Source: Candidatus Bathyarchaeia archaeon
GTDB lineage: Archaea; Thermoproteota; Bathyarchaeia; Bathyarchaeales; Bathycorpusculaceae
Reading direction: 5' to 3'
Length of the DNA stretch: 64,000 nt
Assembly: GCA_038873195.1 (NCBI GenBank)
Contig: JAVZEV010000001.1
Location: forward strand, 400,490-464,489
A program made the translations under genes and the position numbers. Shown here piece by piece: positions 34,622 through 43,547 of this stretch. The stretch's first letter is position 1. Each line of letters opens with the position of its first letter. Below the pieces are notes generated by a model, which worked only from the letters and a program-made list of their open reading frames with translations, had not been told where the DNA came from and searched no databases.

Positions 34622-34686
34622 GGCGATGAAGCTCGCCTTTAACCGCCCTTGCTTTGGCGCTTGCAGGGGCTGATAGCTTCTACCGG
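34622..34686 (+). promoter_or_regulatory. Fluoride (crcB-type) riboswitch
   Basis: P1 stem GGCG/CGCC closes the opening GGCGATGAAGCTCGCC (34622-34637), and a P3-type hairpin follows (about 34645-34670, GCCCTTGC paired with GCAGGGGC). Then comes CTGATAGCTTCTACC (34670-34684). The signature pseudoknot is perfect: GAAGCT at 34628-34633 pairs with AGCTTC at 34675-34680. The conserved 'GGCGATG', 'CTGAT' and 'CTAC' blocks match the crcB motif that binds fluoride with magnesium. A TATA-like ATATTTAT (34583-34590) would start transcription a few bases before. It controls the following operon; no terminator is apparent, so the mechanism is unclear. Confidence 0.93.
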
Positions 34687-34703
34687 CACCCAATGCAAAA
34701 AGA

Positions 34704-35597
34704 GTGGATGTTAGGTTGCGTGAAGTGGGGCGGTTCGCTCTAGCAAACAAAAACGTGTTAGATTCGAATAGGGTGCAATTTGTTAATTCTGGCAGCATCA
34801 AGCGCGCCATAGAATACATTGTAAATCGTCAAAACGAAGATGGAGGATACACTTTTTGTCAAGAAGCTGAGTCAAACGCGCAAGACACTTACTATGGATT
34901 AGCCGTTTTAAGAATGTTGAATGTTCCTTTTCCAAATGTTGAAAAGACAATTAGATGGCTGCTTGAACTTGACTTAGATAGCACTTATTCTTACTATTAC
35001 GTTGCCAAGGCTTTGACTTTGTGCGGTGAGCCTTTAGATTATCGTTTCAAAGAACACGTTTTCTCAGTAATTAATTCTAGAAAATATGTAGGCAAAGAAG
35101 ATGTTTATGCTGAAATTTCTTCTGAATTTGAGTTAACTTTCATGGTTCTAGAACTGGCTGATTTATTGAATGTAAAGTGTGATGGTATCGAAACAGAAAA
35201 GTGGATATTTAAATTTAAAAATGTGGACGGCGGTTTTGGCGCGCGCAAGCATTCCAACATTAACTCAACCTACTATGCATTGGCTTCGCTTGATTTACTG
35301 AAATACAACGTGAAGAAGTTGCAAGACACAAAAATCTTCCTAAGAGAATGCGAGAAACCATATGGCGGATTCACCGTGATTCCTACTTCTGTAACACCTT
35401 ACATGGAGCACACATATTATGGAGTAACGGCTTTAAACTTGGTGGGAGAAAGTTGTAGATTCCCTGCACAAACCGTGGATTTTATTTTGCGATGCCAAAA
35501 TGCTAATGGAGGTTTTGCTCGTTCGGATTCTGGCATATCAACCCTTGAAAATACGTTTCAAGCAGTAAGCATGCTGCGAAAACTTGGCTTTTTGTGA
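34704..35597 (+). CDS. Prenyltransferase/squalene-oxidase-repeat (alpha-alpha toroid) protein
   Basis: About 297 residues beginning GTG 34704 (TTG 34716 and GTG 34725 are alternatives). It has repeated QNEDGGYTF-like, VDGGFGARKH, 'KPYGGFTV' and QNANGGFARS units with intervening helices, the QW-type repeats of the prenyltransferase/terpene-cyclase fold (PF00432). No catalytic DCTAE or DxDD motif is present, so it is not a cyclase of known type. It is the first gene under the fluoride riboswitch. Its role in fluoride response is unknown; it may bind a protein partner or modify a lipid/protein. Confidence 0.8.
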   Translation: MDVRLREVGRFALANKNVLDSNRVQFVNSGSIKRAIEYIVNRQNEDGGYTFCQEAESNAQDTYYGLAVLRMLNVPFPNVEKTIRWLLELDLDSTYSYYYVAKALTLCGEPLDYRFKEHVFSVINSRKYVGKEDVYAEISSEFELTFMVLELADLLNVKCDGIETEKWIFKFKNVDGGFGARKHSNINSTYYALASLDLLKYNVKKLQDTKIFLRECEKPYGGFTVIPTSVTPYMEHTYYGVTALNLVGESCRFPAQTVDFILRCQNANGGFARSDSGISTLENTFQAVSMLRKLGFL

Positions 35598-35609
35598 GGA
35601 AATAGAAAC

Positions 35610-36410
35610 ATGAAAGATGTAGCTTTAAATTATATTCGCGAAGCCTTACATGACGCTGAAAAGTGTCTCTTTTGCAGTTTAGAAGGCAGGTTTGAGCGTA
35701 GGTTTATTGATAGTTACCTCAGCGAGCACGTGATGGACCCAAAAACAAGACAAAAAGTTATTGAAAGCCGAGGCTTTTGTAATTATCACTCATACAAAAT
35801 GTTCATGTCAGCAAACAAGCCGTCTAGTAATGATGGCTTAGGAATGGCATTAACACTGAAAAGTGTTGCTGAGCAGCTACTTGTGGATGTTAAAAGCCAC
35901 GAAAGCTTCGAATCTGCACGATTAAAACCACGAATTTTACGCTTAAAAAATAAGAAAAAACCATTTTCTACTCTCAAATTGTCAAAAACTATTCTCAACG
36001 AATTTAATTGCCCAGCATGTCACCACATTTCAGAAATGATGCAAATTTATATGAGAGCTTTTTTGCAGGAAATTTCTCAAGACGAGAGTTTATGGAAACT
36101 TTACGAAGAATCCAGCGGAATGTGCATCCCTCATTATATTATGATTTTGCAAATAGCCAGCGAGTCATTTGACGAAAAACTCGCGCTTTTAATGCAGAGG
36201 CTAGTTGAGAAGCAAATTAAAACGCTGGAAAAGATGTTAACGGAGCTGTCTACATACATTGAAAAACAAGACTATCATTTTTCAAGCGAAGAACGCGCAA
36301 AAACTGAGAGGACAATTTGTGAGAGTTTAACAAAAATTGTTGGAAGACAAGGAACAGAACGCGTATTAACGAATATGTTGCAAACAAGAGGCATTGTCCA
36401 TGAGACTTAA
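35610..36410 (+). CDS. Cys-rich DUF6062-like protein
   Basis: A 266-residue protein with two zinc-type Cys modules: CLFCSLEGRF then RGFCNYHSYK, and CPACHHISEMM then SGMCIPHYIM, each CxxC...(G)xCxxH. This pattern resembles DUF6062 family proteins of firmicutes. The C-terminal half is helical. Twelve bases after the toroid gene and overlapping the next gene, so the second gene of the riboswitch operon. Function unknown. Confidence 0.7.
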   Translation: MKDVALNYIREALHDAEKCLFCSLEGRFERRFIDSYLSEHVMDPKTRQKVIESRGFCNYHSYKMFMSANKPSSNDGLGMALTLKSVAEQLLVDVKSHESFESARLKPRILRLKNKKKPFSTLKLSKTILNEFNCPACHHISEMMQIYMRAFLQEISQDESLWKLYEESSGMCIPHYIMILQIASESFDEKLALLMQRLVEKQIKTLEKMLTELSTYIEKQDYHFSSEERAKTERTICESLTKIVGRQGTERVLTNMLQTRGIVHET

Positions 36411-36687
36411 CCGTAATAGAAAAGTAAGAATCAAATTTGACATTCCCAAGGATACGTATGATAAGCTAGGAAGCCAAGAAAAAACAGTGGAACTACTCAA
36501 AACGGGGTTGCTTTCGCTGAAAGTTGCTCTTCTAGAGAAAGAAATTGTAGACCTTACTGAAAAAATTAGAGAATCGAAGAAACTCATAGCAGAATTACCG
36601 AGTGAAATCGAAAGTTTGCAAGAACTTCTAAGAGAAGCCGTCAAGGATAGAAAAGTGCTTGAAACCCTTCTCGATAAAAAGGAGTGA
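36400..36687 (+). CDS. Small coiled-coil protein of the fluoride operon
   Basis: A 95-residue protein from ATG 36400, which overlaps the end of the preceding gene. Its basic, strand-like start (RNRKVRIKFDIPKDTYDKL) is followed by a coiled coil with KTVELLK and IESLQELLREAVKD. The 'RKVRIKFDIPKDTY' part resembles a ribbon-helix-helix. Could be a regulator or scaffold. Confidence 0.6.
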   Translation: MRLNRNRKVRIKFDIPKDTYDKLGSQEKTVELLKTGLLSLKVALLEKEIVDLTEKIRESKKLIAELPSEIESLQELLREAVKDRKVLETLLDKKE

Positions 36688-36691
36688 AAAC

Positions 36692-37099
36692 ATGAACATC
36701 CACCATCGGAAAACAAGTGTGAAAAGAATTTTCACAGAAAAAGACAGTGAGATTCATGAATTGGCTAAGGAACTGAATATTTTTCTGGATTCAGAAGCCA
36801 TAAAAAACATAACTACTCTAGGGTTAGAACGCATCAATTCGGAAGCGCAACTTAAAGAGACTATAAAAGAGTTGGAAGAAAAGAAAAAGAAACTTGAACG
36901 CGAATTTAAGGAAATCGCGTCTAAAAGAATCATGCTTGAAGCTCAATATGTTGGACTAAGAAGTCAGATTGTTAGAACCTACCGCGATAACCAAGCGTTC
37001 GCCATGCATTTATGTGCAAAAACTCTAAGAAATGAGCATGAAAGCCAGCTTAGAGAAAAATTAATTCAGAAATACATCATCGATTCTAAACGTATATAA
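36692..37099 (+). CDS. Coiled-coil protein of the fluoride operon
   Basis: A 135-residue protein from ATG 36692, with GGAG eight bases upstream, three bases or so after the preceding stop. It has a long heptad stretch (about 45-85, KETIKELEEKKKKLEREFK) and basic ends. No known domain. Fourth and last gene of the run. Confidence 0.6.
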   Translation: MNIHHRKTSVKRIFTEKDSEIHELAKELNIFLDSEAIKNITTLGLERINSEAQLKETIKELEEKKKKLEREFKEIASKRIMLEAQYVGLRSQIVRTYRDNQAFAMHLCAKTLRNEHESQLREKLIQKYIIDSKRI

Positions 37100-37212
37100 A
37101 ATATTTCGAATACGTTTACAACGCTAAACTTTTACCTTAAGAAGACTTTTGCAGCAACTATTTATTAGGAGCAAACATTAGGAATAGTGTTTGGCAGCAA
37201 GAGGCGTAATGA

Positions 37213-38433
37213 ATGAAAGCAACAATAGTCAAGTGCTCGTTTGGAATATTTGCTTTTAGCGAAGAAAACGCGCTTGTTGAAAAAGTTTTGTTTCCAAAGA
37301 ATCCGCAGAACGCCGCTAAAACCATTACGAAAATTGAATCTGGAAAAATCGTGGACGAAGTTGCCCGTTTGATTAAGTTGGTAAAGAAAAAAGGTTACGA
37401 CAAGTTTGTTTTTGAAAACGCAAATCTCGCCAAAGAAGCGGAAAAATTGGGAATTGCAACCGAAGTTGCTAAGCCTTCACGCGCTGGTGAACTAGTTCGT
37501 TCTAACATGGAAAGGTTTGCGGTTGAAACAGGATTTGTAAAGAACGTAGAAGAATTTAATGTGTGGACACATAACGTCACAATGGAAATTGCTAAGCTAC
37601 GCGTCAAAGGCGCAGTTGAAAAAAGAGACTTAATCATTGCCCAAGCCATTCAGACACTTGATGATTTAGACAAGACAATAAACTTGTTCATGAGCCGCGT
37701 AAGAGAATGGTATGGAATTCACTTTCCAGAACTTGACCGCCTAGTTGATAAGCATGAAGCCTACGCACGCTTAATTTTGGAGCTTGGTAACCGAGAAAAT
37801 TTCACAGTCGAAGCGCTTGAGAAACAGGATGTGCCAAAATCAAAATCTGAACAAATAGCCAAAACAGCCGAAGCTTCCATGGGCGCAGACCTTGCCGAAG
37901 CAGACCTCAAACAAATTCAAAGCCTATGCAAGGACGTGCTTAACCTATACCAACTCAGAGAAAACATGGAAAAATACTTAGAAACCGCCATGGAAGAAGT
38001 CGCGCCGAACGTGAAAGCCATAGTCGGTGCATTACTTGGCGCACGCCTAATTGCAATTTCAGGCGGCTTAACAAACCTGGCAAGACGCCCAGCAAGCACA
38101 ATCCAAGTTTTAGGAGCAGAAAAAGCCCTATTCCGCGCGTTAAAGTCTGGAGCAAGACCGCCAAAACACGGGATAATCTTTCAACACACCTATCTGCATG
38201 AAGCCAAAAAATGGCAAAGAGGAAAAATTGCACGGGCTTTAGCTGGAAAACTAGCAATAGCCGCAAGGTCAGACGCTTTCGGAGGCAGATACATAGGCGA
38301 CGATTTGAAGGCTGACTTAGAAAAGAGACTTGAGGAAATCCGCGAAAAATACACGGAACCGCCACAAGTTCCAGAAAAGAAGCCTCAACAAGAGAAAAAG
38401 TGGAGAAAGAACAAACGTGCACATAAGCGTTAA
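37213..38433 (+). CDS. nop5: Nop5/Nop56-like C/D box RNP protein
   Basis: A 406-residue core protein of the archaeal C/D box guide RNP that directs 2'-O-methylation of rRNA and tRNA. It has the N-terminal fibrillarin-binding domain, a coiled coil (about 150-240) and the NOP domain with GGLTNLARRPASTIQVLGAE and 'PPKHGIIFQH'. A Lys-rich C-terminal tail follows. The gene overlaps the fibrillarin start by 17 bases, the standard archaeal pairing. Confidence 0.96.
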   Translation: MKATIVKCSFGIFAFSEENALVEKVLFPKNPQNAAKTITKIESGKIVDEVARLIKLVKKKGYDKFVFENANLAKEAEKLGIATEVAKPSRAGELVRSNMERFAVETGFVKNVEEFNVWTHNVTMEIAKLRVKGAVEKRDLIIAQAIQTLDDLDKTINLFMSRVREWYGIHFPELDRLVDKHEAYARLILELGNRENFTVEALEKQDVPKSKSEQIAKTAEASMGADLAEADLKQIQSLCKDVLNLYQLRENMEKYLETAMEEVAPNVKAIVGALLGARLIAISGGLTNLARRPASTIQVLGAEKALFRALKSGARPPKHGIIFQHTYLHEAKKWQRGKIARALAGKLAIAARSDAFGGRYIGDDLKADLEKRLEEIREKYTEPPQVPEKKPQQEKKWRKNKRAHKR

Positions 38434-39115
38434 GCCTCATCCGCAGTTTCCAGCAATCTACCAAGTAACATTAGAAGACGGAGCCCAAAGGCTGGCAACG
38501 CGGAATCTTACGCCTGGAAGAAACGTTTATGGTGAGAGGCTAATACGCTTTGAGGGCGTTGAATACCGCGTCTGGGACGCTTTCCGCAGTAAGCTCGCAG
38601 CAGCTATAAACAAAAACTTGAAAACTGTCCCAATAAAGCCAAACCATACAGTGCTTTATCTTGGCGCCGCTTCAGGAACCACCGCCAGTCACGTTTCAGA
38701 CATTGTCGGCGAAAAAGGACGCGTCTACTGTGTGGAATTTGCTTCCAGAGCCATAAGAGAACTGGTGAACAACGTTTGCGCTTATAGAGTTAACATGTTG
38801 CCAATTCTTGAAGACGCTCGATTTCCAGAGAAATACGCCGTGTTCGTCAGCGGAAAAGTTGATGACATTTACTGCGACATCGCCCAGCCGGAACAAGCAA
38901 AAGTTCTTGCAGACAATGCAGATTTATTCCTTAAAAAGCACGGGTGGATAATGCTTGCCGTAAAATCTCAAAGCATAGATGTAACAAAAGAACCCTCAGA
39001 AGTCTACAAACAAGAAACCAAAGTCTTGAAAAACCGCGGCTTCGACATCGAAGAAATCGTCCATTTAGAACCATACGATAAAGCACACGCCATGATAGTA
39101 GCTCGGTTCTACTGA
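38417..39115 (+). CDS. flpA: Fibrillarin-like rRNA/tRNA 2'-O-methyltransferase
   Basis: A 232-residue SAM-dependent methyltransferase of C/D RNPs. Start GTG 38417 with GGAGAAAG upstream, chosen because homologs begin near 'VHISVKPH' and because it gives the usual length. SAM site: VLYLGAASGTTASHVSD, then VYCVEFASRA, 'ILEDARFPEKY', DDIYCDIAQPEQ and the C-terminal 'AKVL...GWIMLAVKSQSID'. It overlaps nop5 by 17 bases and is translationally coupled. Confidence 0.96.
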   Translation: MHISVKPHPQFPAIYQVTLEDGAQRLATRNLTPGRNVYGERLIRFEGVEYRVWDAFRSKLAAAINKNLKTVPIKPNHTVLYLGAASGTTASHVSDIVGEKGRVYCVEFASRAIRELVNNVCAYRVNMLPILEDARFPEKYAVFVSGKVDDIYCDIAQPEQAKVLADNADLFLKKHGWIMLAVKSQSIDVTKEPSEVYKQETKVLKNRGFDIEEIVHLEPYDKAHAMIVARFY

Positions 39116-39178
39116 ATCTATCTTCTAGACAAGTATAGTTTATATCGGACAGCGTGATGATATTTTCTGTGACGCTCG

Positions 39179-40126
39179 ATGGTTTATAGGGGGAGGGAGG
39201 AGAAAAAAGCTCCTGAGACTGTGCTGAAAGAGGCTGGGTTCAGCGTTTCCGAAAAATGTTGCGCCAGGCACAGTTGCTTTGATTATGCAGCACGAAAGGG
39301 CGAAAATGTTGTTTTCATAAAATTTCAACTGGACATTGACGGTTTCTCCTTCGATGATTCGCAAGAACTGAAACTCGTGTCCAAATGCGTCTCAGCAGCA
39401 TATTTTCTTGTAAGCGAAAGAACACGCGAAAAACCATTAGAAGACGACACGGTTTACAAAAGGTATGATGTTTTTGCAGTCACGTCCAAAACTTTCGAGA
39501 ACATCGTGCTTCACAAAATCTACCCGCTAATTCAAGCAGGTCCTGGCGGCTATTACGTTGAGATCGACGGCGAAACAATTAAGCGTAGAAGACAAGAGCT
39601 AAGCCTATCTGCAGGCGAAGCGGCTGAGATGGTTGGTATATCACGGCGAACTCTTTACGGTTATGAACGTGGAATGGCTAAAGCTTCAGTGGCAACTGCT
39701 TATAATTTGATTTATGCTCTCGGAGCGCCTGTTGCTAAACCAGTAAACATTTTCGAAAAACCCAAAAATCAACGTAAATGTGCCTTGCTAAGAACGGCGG
39801 GAAACGTTATAGCAAAAAATAGACTCCTCGCCAGAATATGCAGTAAATTTTCGCGTTCCCATGTCACAATGGTGAAAAGGGCACCTTTCGATTTTGTCAT
39901 AACAGTTCCAGAAGAAGAAATGAAAATTATCGGTGGAGTGGCAAACGACCGAGAACGCACATTAGACCGTAGGGTGGAGGAAATCTTAAGCGTCAGTCGA
40001 GTAATCAAAGCGCATCCAGTGCTGATAACAGAAAAGCAAAAACCACCAAACAAGGACATACCCTGCATTTACCGTGATGACCTTTCCAAAATCAGAAAAC
40101 CCGAAGATATAATCTGCATGGCTTAA
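39179..40126 (+). CDS. HTH transcriptional regulator, COG1395 family
   Basis: A 315-residue archaeal protein with an N-terminal nuclease-like alpha/beta domain (about 1-130; 'FDYAARKGENVVFIKFQLDID'), a central Cro/CI-type helix-turn-helix (IKRRRQELSLSAGEAAEMVGISRRTLYGYERG, about 140-172) and a C-terminal domain. This is the COG1395 type. The target is unknown. It converges with rnhB, the stops overlapping by four bases. Confidence 0.85.
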   Translation: MVYRGREEKKAPETVLKEAGFSVSEKCCARHSCFDYAARKGENVVFIKFQLDIDGFSFDDSQELKLVSKCVSAAYFLVSERTREKPLEDDTVYKRYDVFAVTSKTFENIVLHKIYPLIQAGPGGYYVEIDGETIKRRRQELSLSAGEAAEMVGISRRTLYGYERGMAKASVATAYNLIYALGAPVAKPVNIFEKPKNQRKCALLRTAGNVIAKNRLLARICSKFSRSHVTMVKRAPFDFVITVPEEEMKIIGGVANDRERTLDRRVEEILSVSRVIKAHPVLITEKQKPPNKDIPCIYRDDLSKIRKPEDIICMA

Positions 40127-40785
40127 ACCAGCTTAGCTTGACGTGAATCATTTTCCTTCTTGACTTTTTTGGCAGGCTTCCAAGATTTTCTCACAAACTC
40201 TGGGTATTCGCCAAATTTTTTTAGACATTCTTGGAGAAACTCAAGCGTCTTCTGGTCTGTGGGGTAGCCGCATCCTAAATCGCCATATTTGCTAGCTAGC
40301 TCTGCGATTTCTTTGTCGCGTTCTACTTTGGCTATTATTGACGCTGCTGAGACTATGGGGTATTTTCTGTCAGCTTTATGTTCAGATATTATAGGTATTT
40401 TGAATGATAACTCCTCTAGAATGTGCTCTTTAAATCGTTCTTCCAGAACATCCGAGGCGTCCACATACGCGATGTCCGGCTTTAGCGTTTCTATCACTTT
40501 CGCCATAGTTTGCGCTTCCAGACGGTTGAGCTTGTGAAGTTTTCTGCCAGTTTCAACAACGCGGTCGATTTCTCTCGGTGTCAACTTCATTACTGCATAG
40601 TTTTTGGCGATGCGTTTGATTTCTGCAGCGAGAATTTCTCTTCGGTGCGGAGACAACAGTTTTGAGTCTTTAACGCCTAATTGCACAAGTCTGGTTATGT
40701 CCTCTTCATGCATTAGCACTCCGGCAATTACTAATGGACCAATTACGGAACCGCGCCCTGCATCGTCAACGCCTGCAACCAGCAT
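40123..40785 (-). CDS. rnhB: Ribonuclease HII
   Basis: A 220-residue enzyme that nicks RNA in RNA-DNA hybrids (ribonucleotide excision, primer removal). The active-site start reads AGVDDAGRGSVIGP, where the usual DEAGRG has an Asp-Asp pair, then YVDASD and 'HKADRKYPIVSAASIIAKVERD'. The Glu-to-Asp change keeps an acid at the second metal-binding position. The C-terminus is Lys-rich. Confidence 0.93.
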   Translation of the reverse strand: MLVAGVDDAGRGSVIGPLVIAGVLMHEEDITRLVQLGVKDSKLLSPHRREILAAEIKRIAKNYAVMKLTPREIDRVVETGRKLHKLNRLEAQTMAKVIETLKPDIAYVDASDVLEERFKEHILEELSFKIPIISEHKADRKYPIVSAASIIAKVERDKEIAELASKYGDLGCGYPTDQKTLEFLQECLKKFGEYPEFVRKSWKPAKKVKKENDSRQAKLV

Positions 40786-40933
40786 TACATAACCTTCTAA
40801 TCTTCAGTTAAGGAGTATTTCAATTTCGAGGCTATAACACTTTATTTTGTTTTATCGTGAAAAATCAATAATTGCATTTTGAGTAGCGATGTGCATATTA
40901 GTTGATTTTGCACAATTCTTACTTTGTATCGCA

Positions 40934-42070
40934 ATGTTCCACGAAAACGATAATCTTGGAATACTCCAGCCAATAATCGGCTCATGGTATGAATCGTTAA
41001 AGAACCCAGAAAAACATCAAGAGCAAGTTCTCAACGATTTGGTTAGCGCTTACGCTAAAACAAGGTATGGACAAAATCACAACGCCTCACAAATTAAAGA
41101 TGCGGCAGATTTTAGGAAAAACTTTCCAGTAATAAACTATAAAGGGCTTAACCCCTACTTCAGTGAAGTTGTGAAAGGCAACTACAACGCGATTCTTTCT
41201 GAACCCGTCTTGTGCTGGGTCATGACCCGCGGCTCAACAGGTACCGCAAAAGTGCTTCCCGCAACGAAAACGCACATAGAGCAGATTTTCACTTGCGGAG
41301 CAAGGGCTCTCGTAAATTACGCATTAAGAAAAGAGGATTTTGAAATTTTTACAGGAAAAATTCTCAACTTGAACTTCCCATCCAGTGTTCACACTATGGT
41401 TATGGATGGTCATGAAGTCACTTATGGTTACAGTTCAGGCACTTACGCGAGGCTTAACCCCATGCTTGATAGAGTTAGCCTTGTGCCCAGACAAGAAGAT
41501 ATAGACGCTTTGGGTTCGGGTATTACTAGGCAAGACTGGGAAAAACGGTTTGAACTGGCTTATCAGCAGGCATTGAATGAGAATGTAGTCGCCACTATGG
41601 GAGTAACACCTATCATTTTAGCCTTTGCCCGATACGTCAAACAGAGACACGGGAAAAAACCGAAGGACTTGTGGAAGTTCCACGCTCTTTTCTGCACAAG
41701 CGTGCGAAAAATCCAGTTCAAATATGCTCCAAAGTTAAGAGAGTATTTCGGACAAGTCCCAGTTATCGAAATCTACAGCGCCACAGAAGGCGTTTTTGGA
41801 CAACAACTTGACGATTTGCCATACATTTCTCCAAACTATGACAAATACTTCTTCGAAGTTCAAACAAATCATAAAGTGAAAATGCTGCATGAGCTTAAAC
41901 GTGGAGAATGGGGTAACCTAATAATATCTTCATGCATGTTTCCAAGGTATGACATAGGAGACTTGATAGAAGCAGCTGGAAAAAATTATTTCCGCGTAAT
42001 CGGACGAAACAACACTCTAACACGTTTGGAACATTACTTGTTTAGGCTGTTTTTTGGCTGGGTAATCTAG
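40934..42070 (+). CDS. GH3-like acyl-adenylate/amide synthetase family protein
   Basis: About 378 residues from ATG 40934; the frame is open to ATG 40889 but the extra 15 residues are hydrophobic and unlike GH3 starts. The ATP-binding P-loop-like MTRGSTGTAKVLP, the middle 'IYSATEGVFGQ' and the C-terminal 'PRYDIGDLIEA' match the GH3 subgroup of ANL adenylating enzymes. Plant GH3 conjugates hormones to amino acids; archaeal substrates are not known. It converges with the next gene, overlapping by four bases. Confidence 0.8.
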   Translation: MFHENDNLGILQPIIGSWYESLKNPEKHQEQVLNDLVSAYAKTRYGQNHNASQIKDAADFRKNFPVINYKGLNPYFSEVVKGNYNAILSEPVLCWVMTRGSTGTAKVLPATKTHIEQIFTCGARALVNYALRKEDFEIFTGKILNLNFPSSVHTMVMDGHEVTYGYSSGTYARLNPMLDRVSLVPRQEDIDALGSGITRQDWEKRFELAYQQALNENVVATMGVTPIILAFARYVKQRHGKKPKDLWKFHALFCTSVRKIQFKYAPKLREYFGQVPVIEIYSATEGVFGQQLDDLPYISPNYDKYFFEVQTNHKVKMLHELKRGEWGNLIISSCMFPRYDIGDLIEAAGKNYFRVIGRNNTLTRLEHYLFRLFFGWVI

Positions 42071-42468
42071 GGCTTAGGATACTTCTTTCTCGCCATCATT
42101 GTATAGTAGAACGCGCCGAATATTATGAGCACACCAACTATGATTATGAACAGAGCCCACATCATCCCTCTCGTTCGCATATCAAAAACGCCGGTCACTT
42201 CAAGATAAGAAGTTAAGCCTATAATAATCAAGATTATGCCGCCGATGAGCGGCCCTATGAAGGCGTATTCCTTCTTCTCATGCTTTTCCGTCTTCTCTTT
42301 TTCATGTTTCTCCTGTTTCTCGTGCTTCTCTTCTTTTTCGCCTTTGGAACGCTGAGTCGTTGGAGGCTGCCCAGCAGAAACTGCCTCGACTTTCAATGGT
42401 GCACCACATTTGGGACAGAAACTCATGTCTTCCTCAACTTTGGCACCGCACTTTTTGCATTCAGGCAT
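42067..42468 (-). CDS. Zinc-ribbon membrane protein
   Basis: About 133 residues from ATG 42468, chosen for GGTGA just upstream (in-frame GTG at 42477). The N-terminal zinc ribbon is CKKCGAKVEEDMSFCPKCGAP, then a Lys/Glu-rich linker (KEEKHEKQEKHEKEKTEK) and two membrane helices (about 75-95 and 105-128). This zinc-ribbon-plus-helices layout is common in archaea and lacks an assigned function. Confidence 0.7.
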   Translation of the reverse strand: MPECKKCGAKVEEDMSFCPKCGAPLKVEAVSAGQPPTTQRSKGEKEEKHEKQEKHEKEKTEKHEKKEYAFIGPLIGGIILIIIGLTSYLEVTGVFDMRTRGMMWALFIIIVGVLIIFGAFYYTMMARKKYPKP

Positions 42469-42594
42469 TCGCTTCACCTTTTACACATTTCACTTTCTTA
42501 TTGTCGCATTAAGTATTTAAGGTATGTTGAGCTAATTTTCTTCGCGAAATGTTATATGTATGCAAGACTAAACTAGTGTTGGAGAAAAACAAAA

Positions 42595-43080
42595 ATGAGT
42601 GTTAATTTTTCGCAGAAAACAAAGGAACAATTTCTCAGCATCTTTTCGGCAGGCGCCTTCTTTATTCTTTTAGGTGTGCTCTTTATTGGAACGCCAGGAT
42701 TAATCGACAACACCATAGCCTTTTTCCAAGATTTTAACATTGTCCGAGTGCCCAACGTTTCACTTAATATTTCTCTTCCAGCACCTGCGAACCCAGCAAA
42801 TCACTCGGCTGTTTACTCTGCTGCGGCTTTATTCTGTTTTTCGTGGGGCATCTTCCTTGCAGTCTTGCTTGCACTGCGCCTTTTTGCGCGTTCACCATTG
42901 AACAAAAAAGCTGATAATGCAGGAGACATTGTTTTTTGGCTAGTTGGAGGCTTTCTTGTAAATAACTTCCTTAATGCAACGACAACTCATGCTATGTGGT
43001 TTTCGTTTTGGGCGGCAATAATAATGTTGATTGGCGTCTCTTTGATTATTAGAGCAGTAATTTTGGCTTTGTTCAGGTAA
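42595..43080 (+). CDS. Integral membrane protein, unknown
   Basis: A 161-residue protein with four likely membrane helices, at about 15-38, 70-92, 110-128 and 138-158. No charged motif suggests a transporter family. It begins after a GGAGAAAA stretch (ribosome binding site at about 42582). Confidence 0.65.
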   Translation: MSVNFSQKTKEQFLSIFSAGAFFILLGVLFIGTPGLIDNTIAFFQDFNIVRVPNVSLNISLPAPANPANHSAVYSAAALFCFSWGIFLAVLLALRLFARSPLNKKADNAGDIVFWLVGGFLVNNFLNATTTHAMWFSFWAAIIMLIGVSLIIRAVILALFR

Positions 43081-43121
43081 CGCCTAACGCCATAAGCTGG
43101 CTTATTCATCGTTGAAGGAAC

Positions 43122-43472
43122 TCAGAGACTTTTTCCTAACGGTTTCGCGATTACTGCTGTTCCATAAGCTGCGAAGACTGTAGCTGTTCCTTGAAGTATG
43201 TCACTTGTTTCGAAATCCACACCTATGACGGCGTTTGCGCCTTTTTCTCTGGCATTTTCAATGAGTCTATCTAACGATTCTCTTCTTGCTTTTTCGCATT
43301 CAGAAGTGTAAGAAGTCACTTCTCCACCGAAAATTCCTTCAACACTAGCAACGAATTTTCCACCGACGCCTCTGGTTCTCACGGTTAATCCGTGCACAAC
43401 GCCTAAAACCTTAACAATTTCATGTCCGGGCAATTCTGGTGTCGTAACCACGATGATCGTGTTTTCAGTCAT
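43122..43472 (-). CDS. UPF0145 (YbjQ-like) protein
   Basis: A 116-residue YbjQ/UPF0145 family member: 'TTPELPGHEIVKVLGVVHGLTVR', EARRESLDRLIENAREKGANAVIGVDFETSD and 'VFAAYGTAVIAKP'. A homopentameric heavy-metal-binding-like fold with unknown function. Confidence 0.88.
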   Translation of the reverse strand: MTENTIIVVTTPELPGHEIVKVLGVVHGLTVRTRGVGGKFVASVEGIFGGEVTSYTSECEKARRESLDRLIENAREKGANAVIGVDFETSDILQGTATVFAAYGTAVIAKPLGKSL

Positions 43473-43547
43473 GTGTATAACCCAAAGAAGTTAATAGTCA
43501 ACGCTATTAATTTGGGTTACTAACTAACGCGGTAAGGAGCTTTCTAT

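Noticed and set aside
37955-38464. Minus-strand frame of 169 codons opposite nop5
   Set aside because: Shadow of the conserved NOP domain; Leu/Ser/Arg-rich translation without domain or SD.
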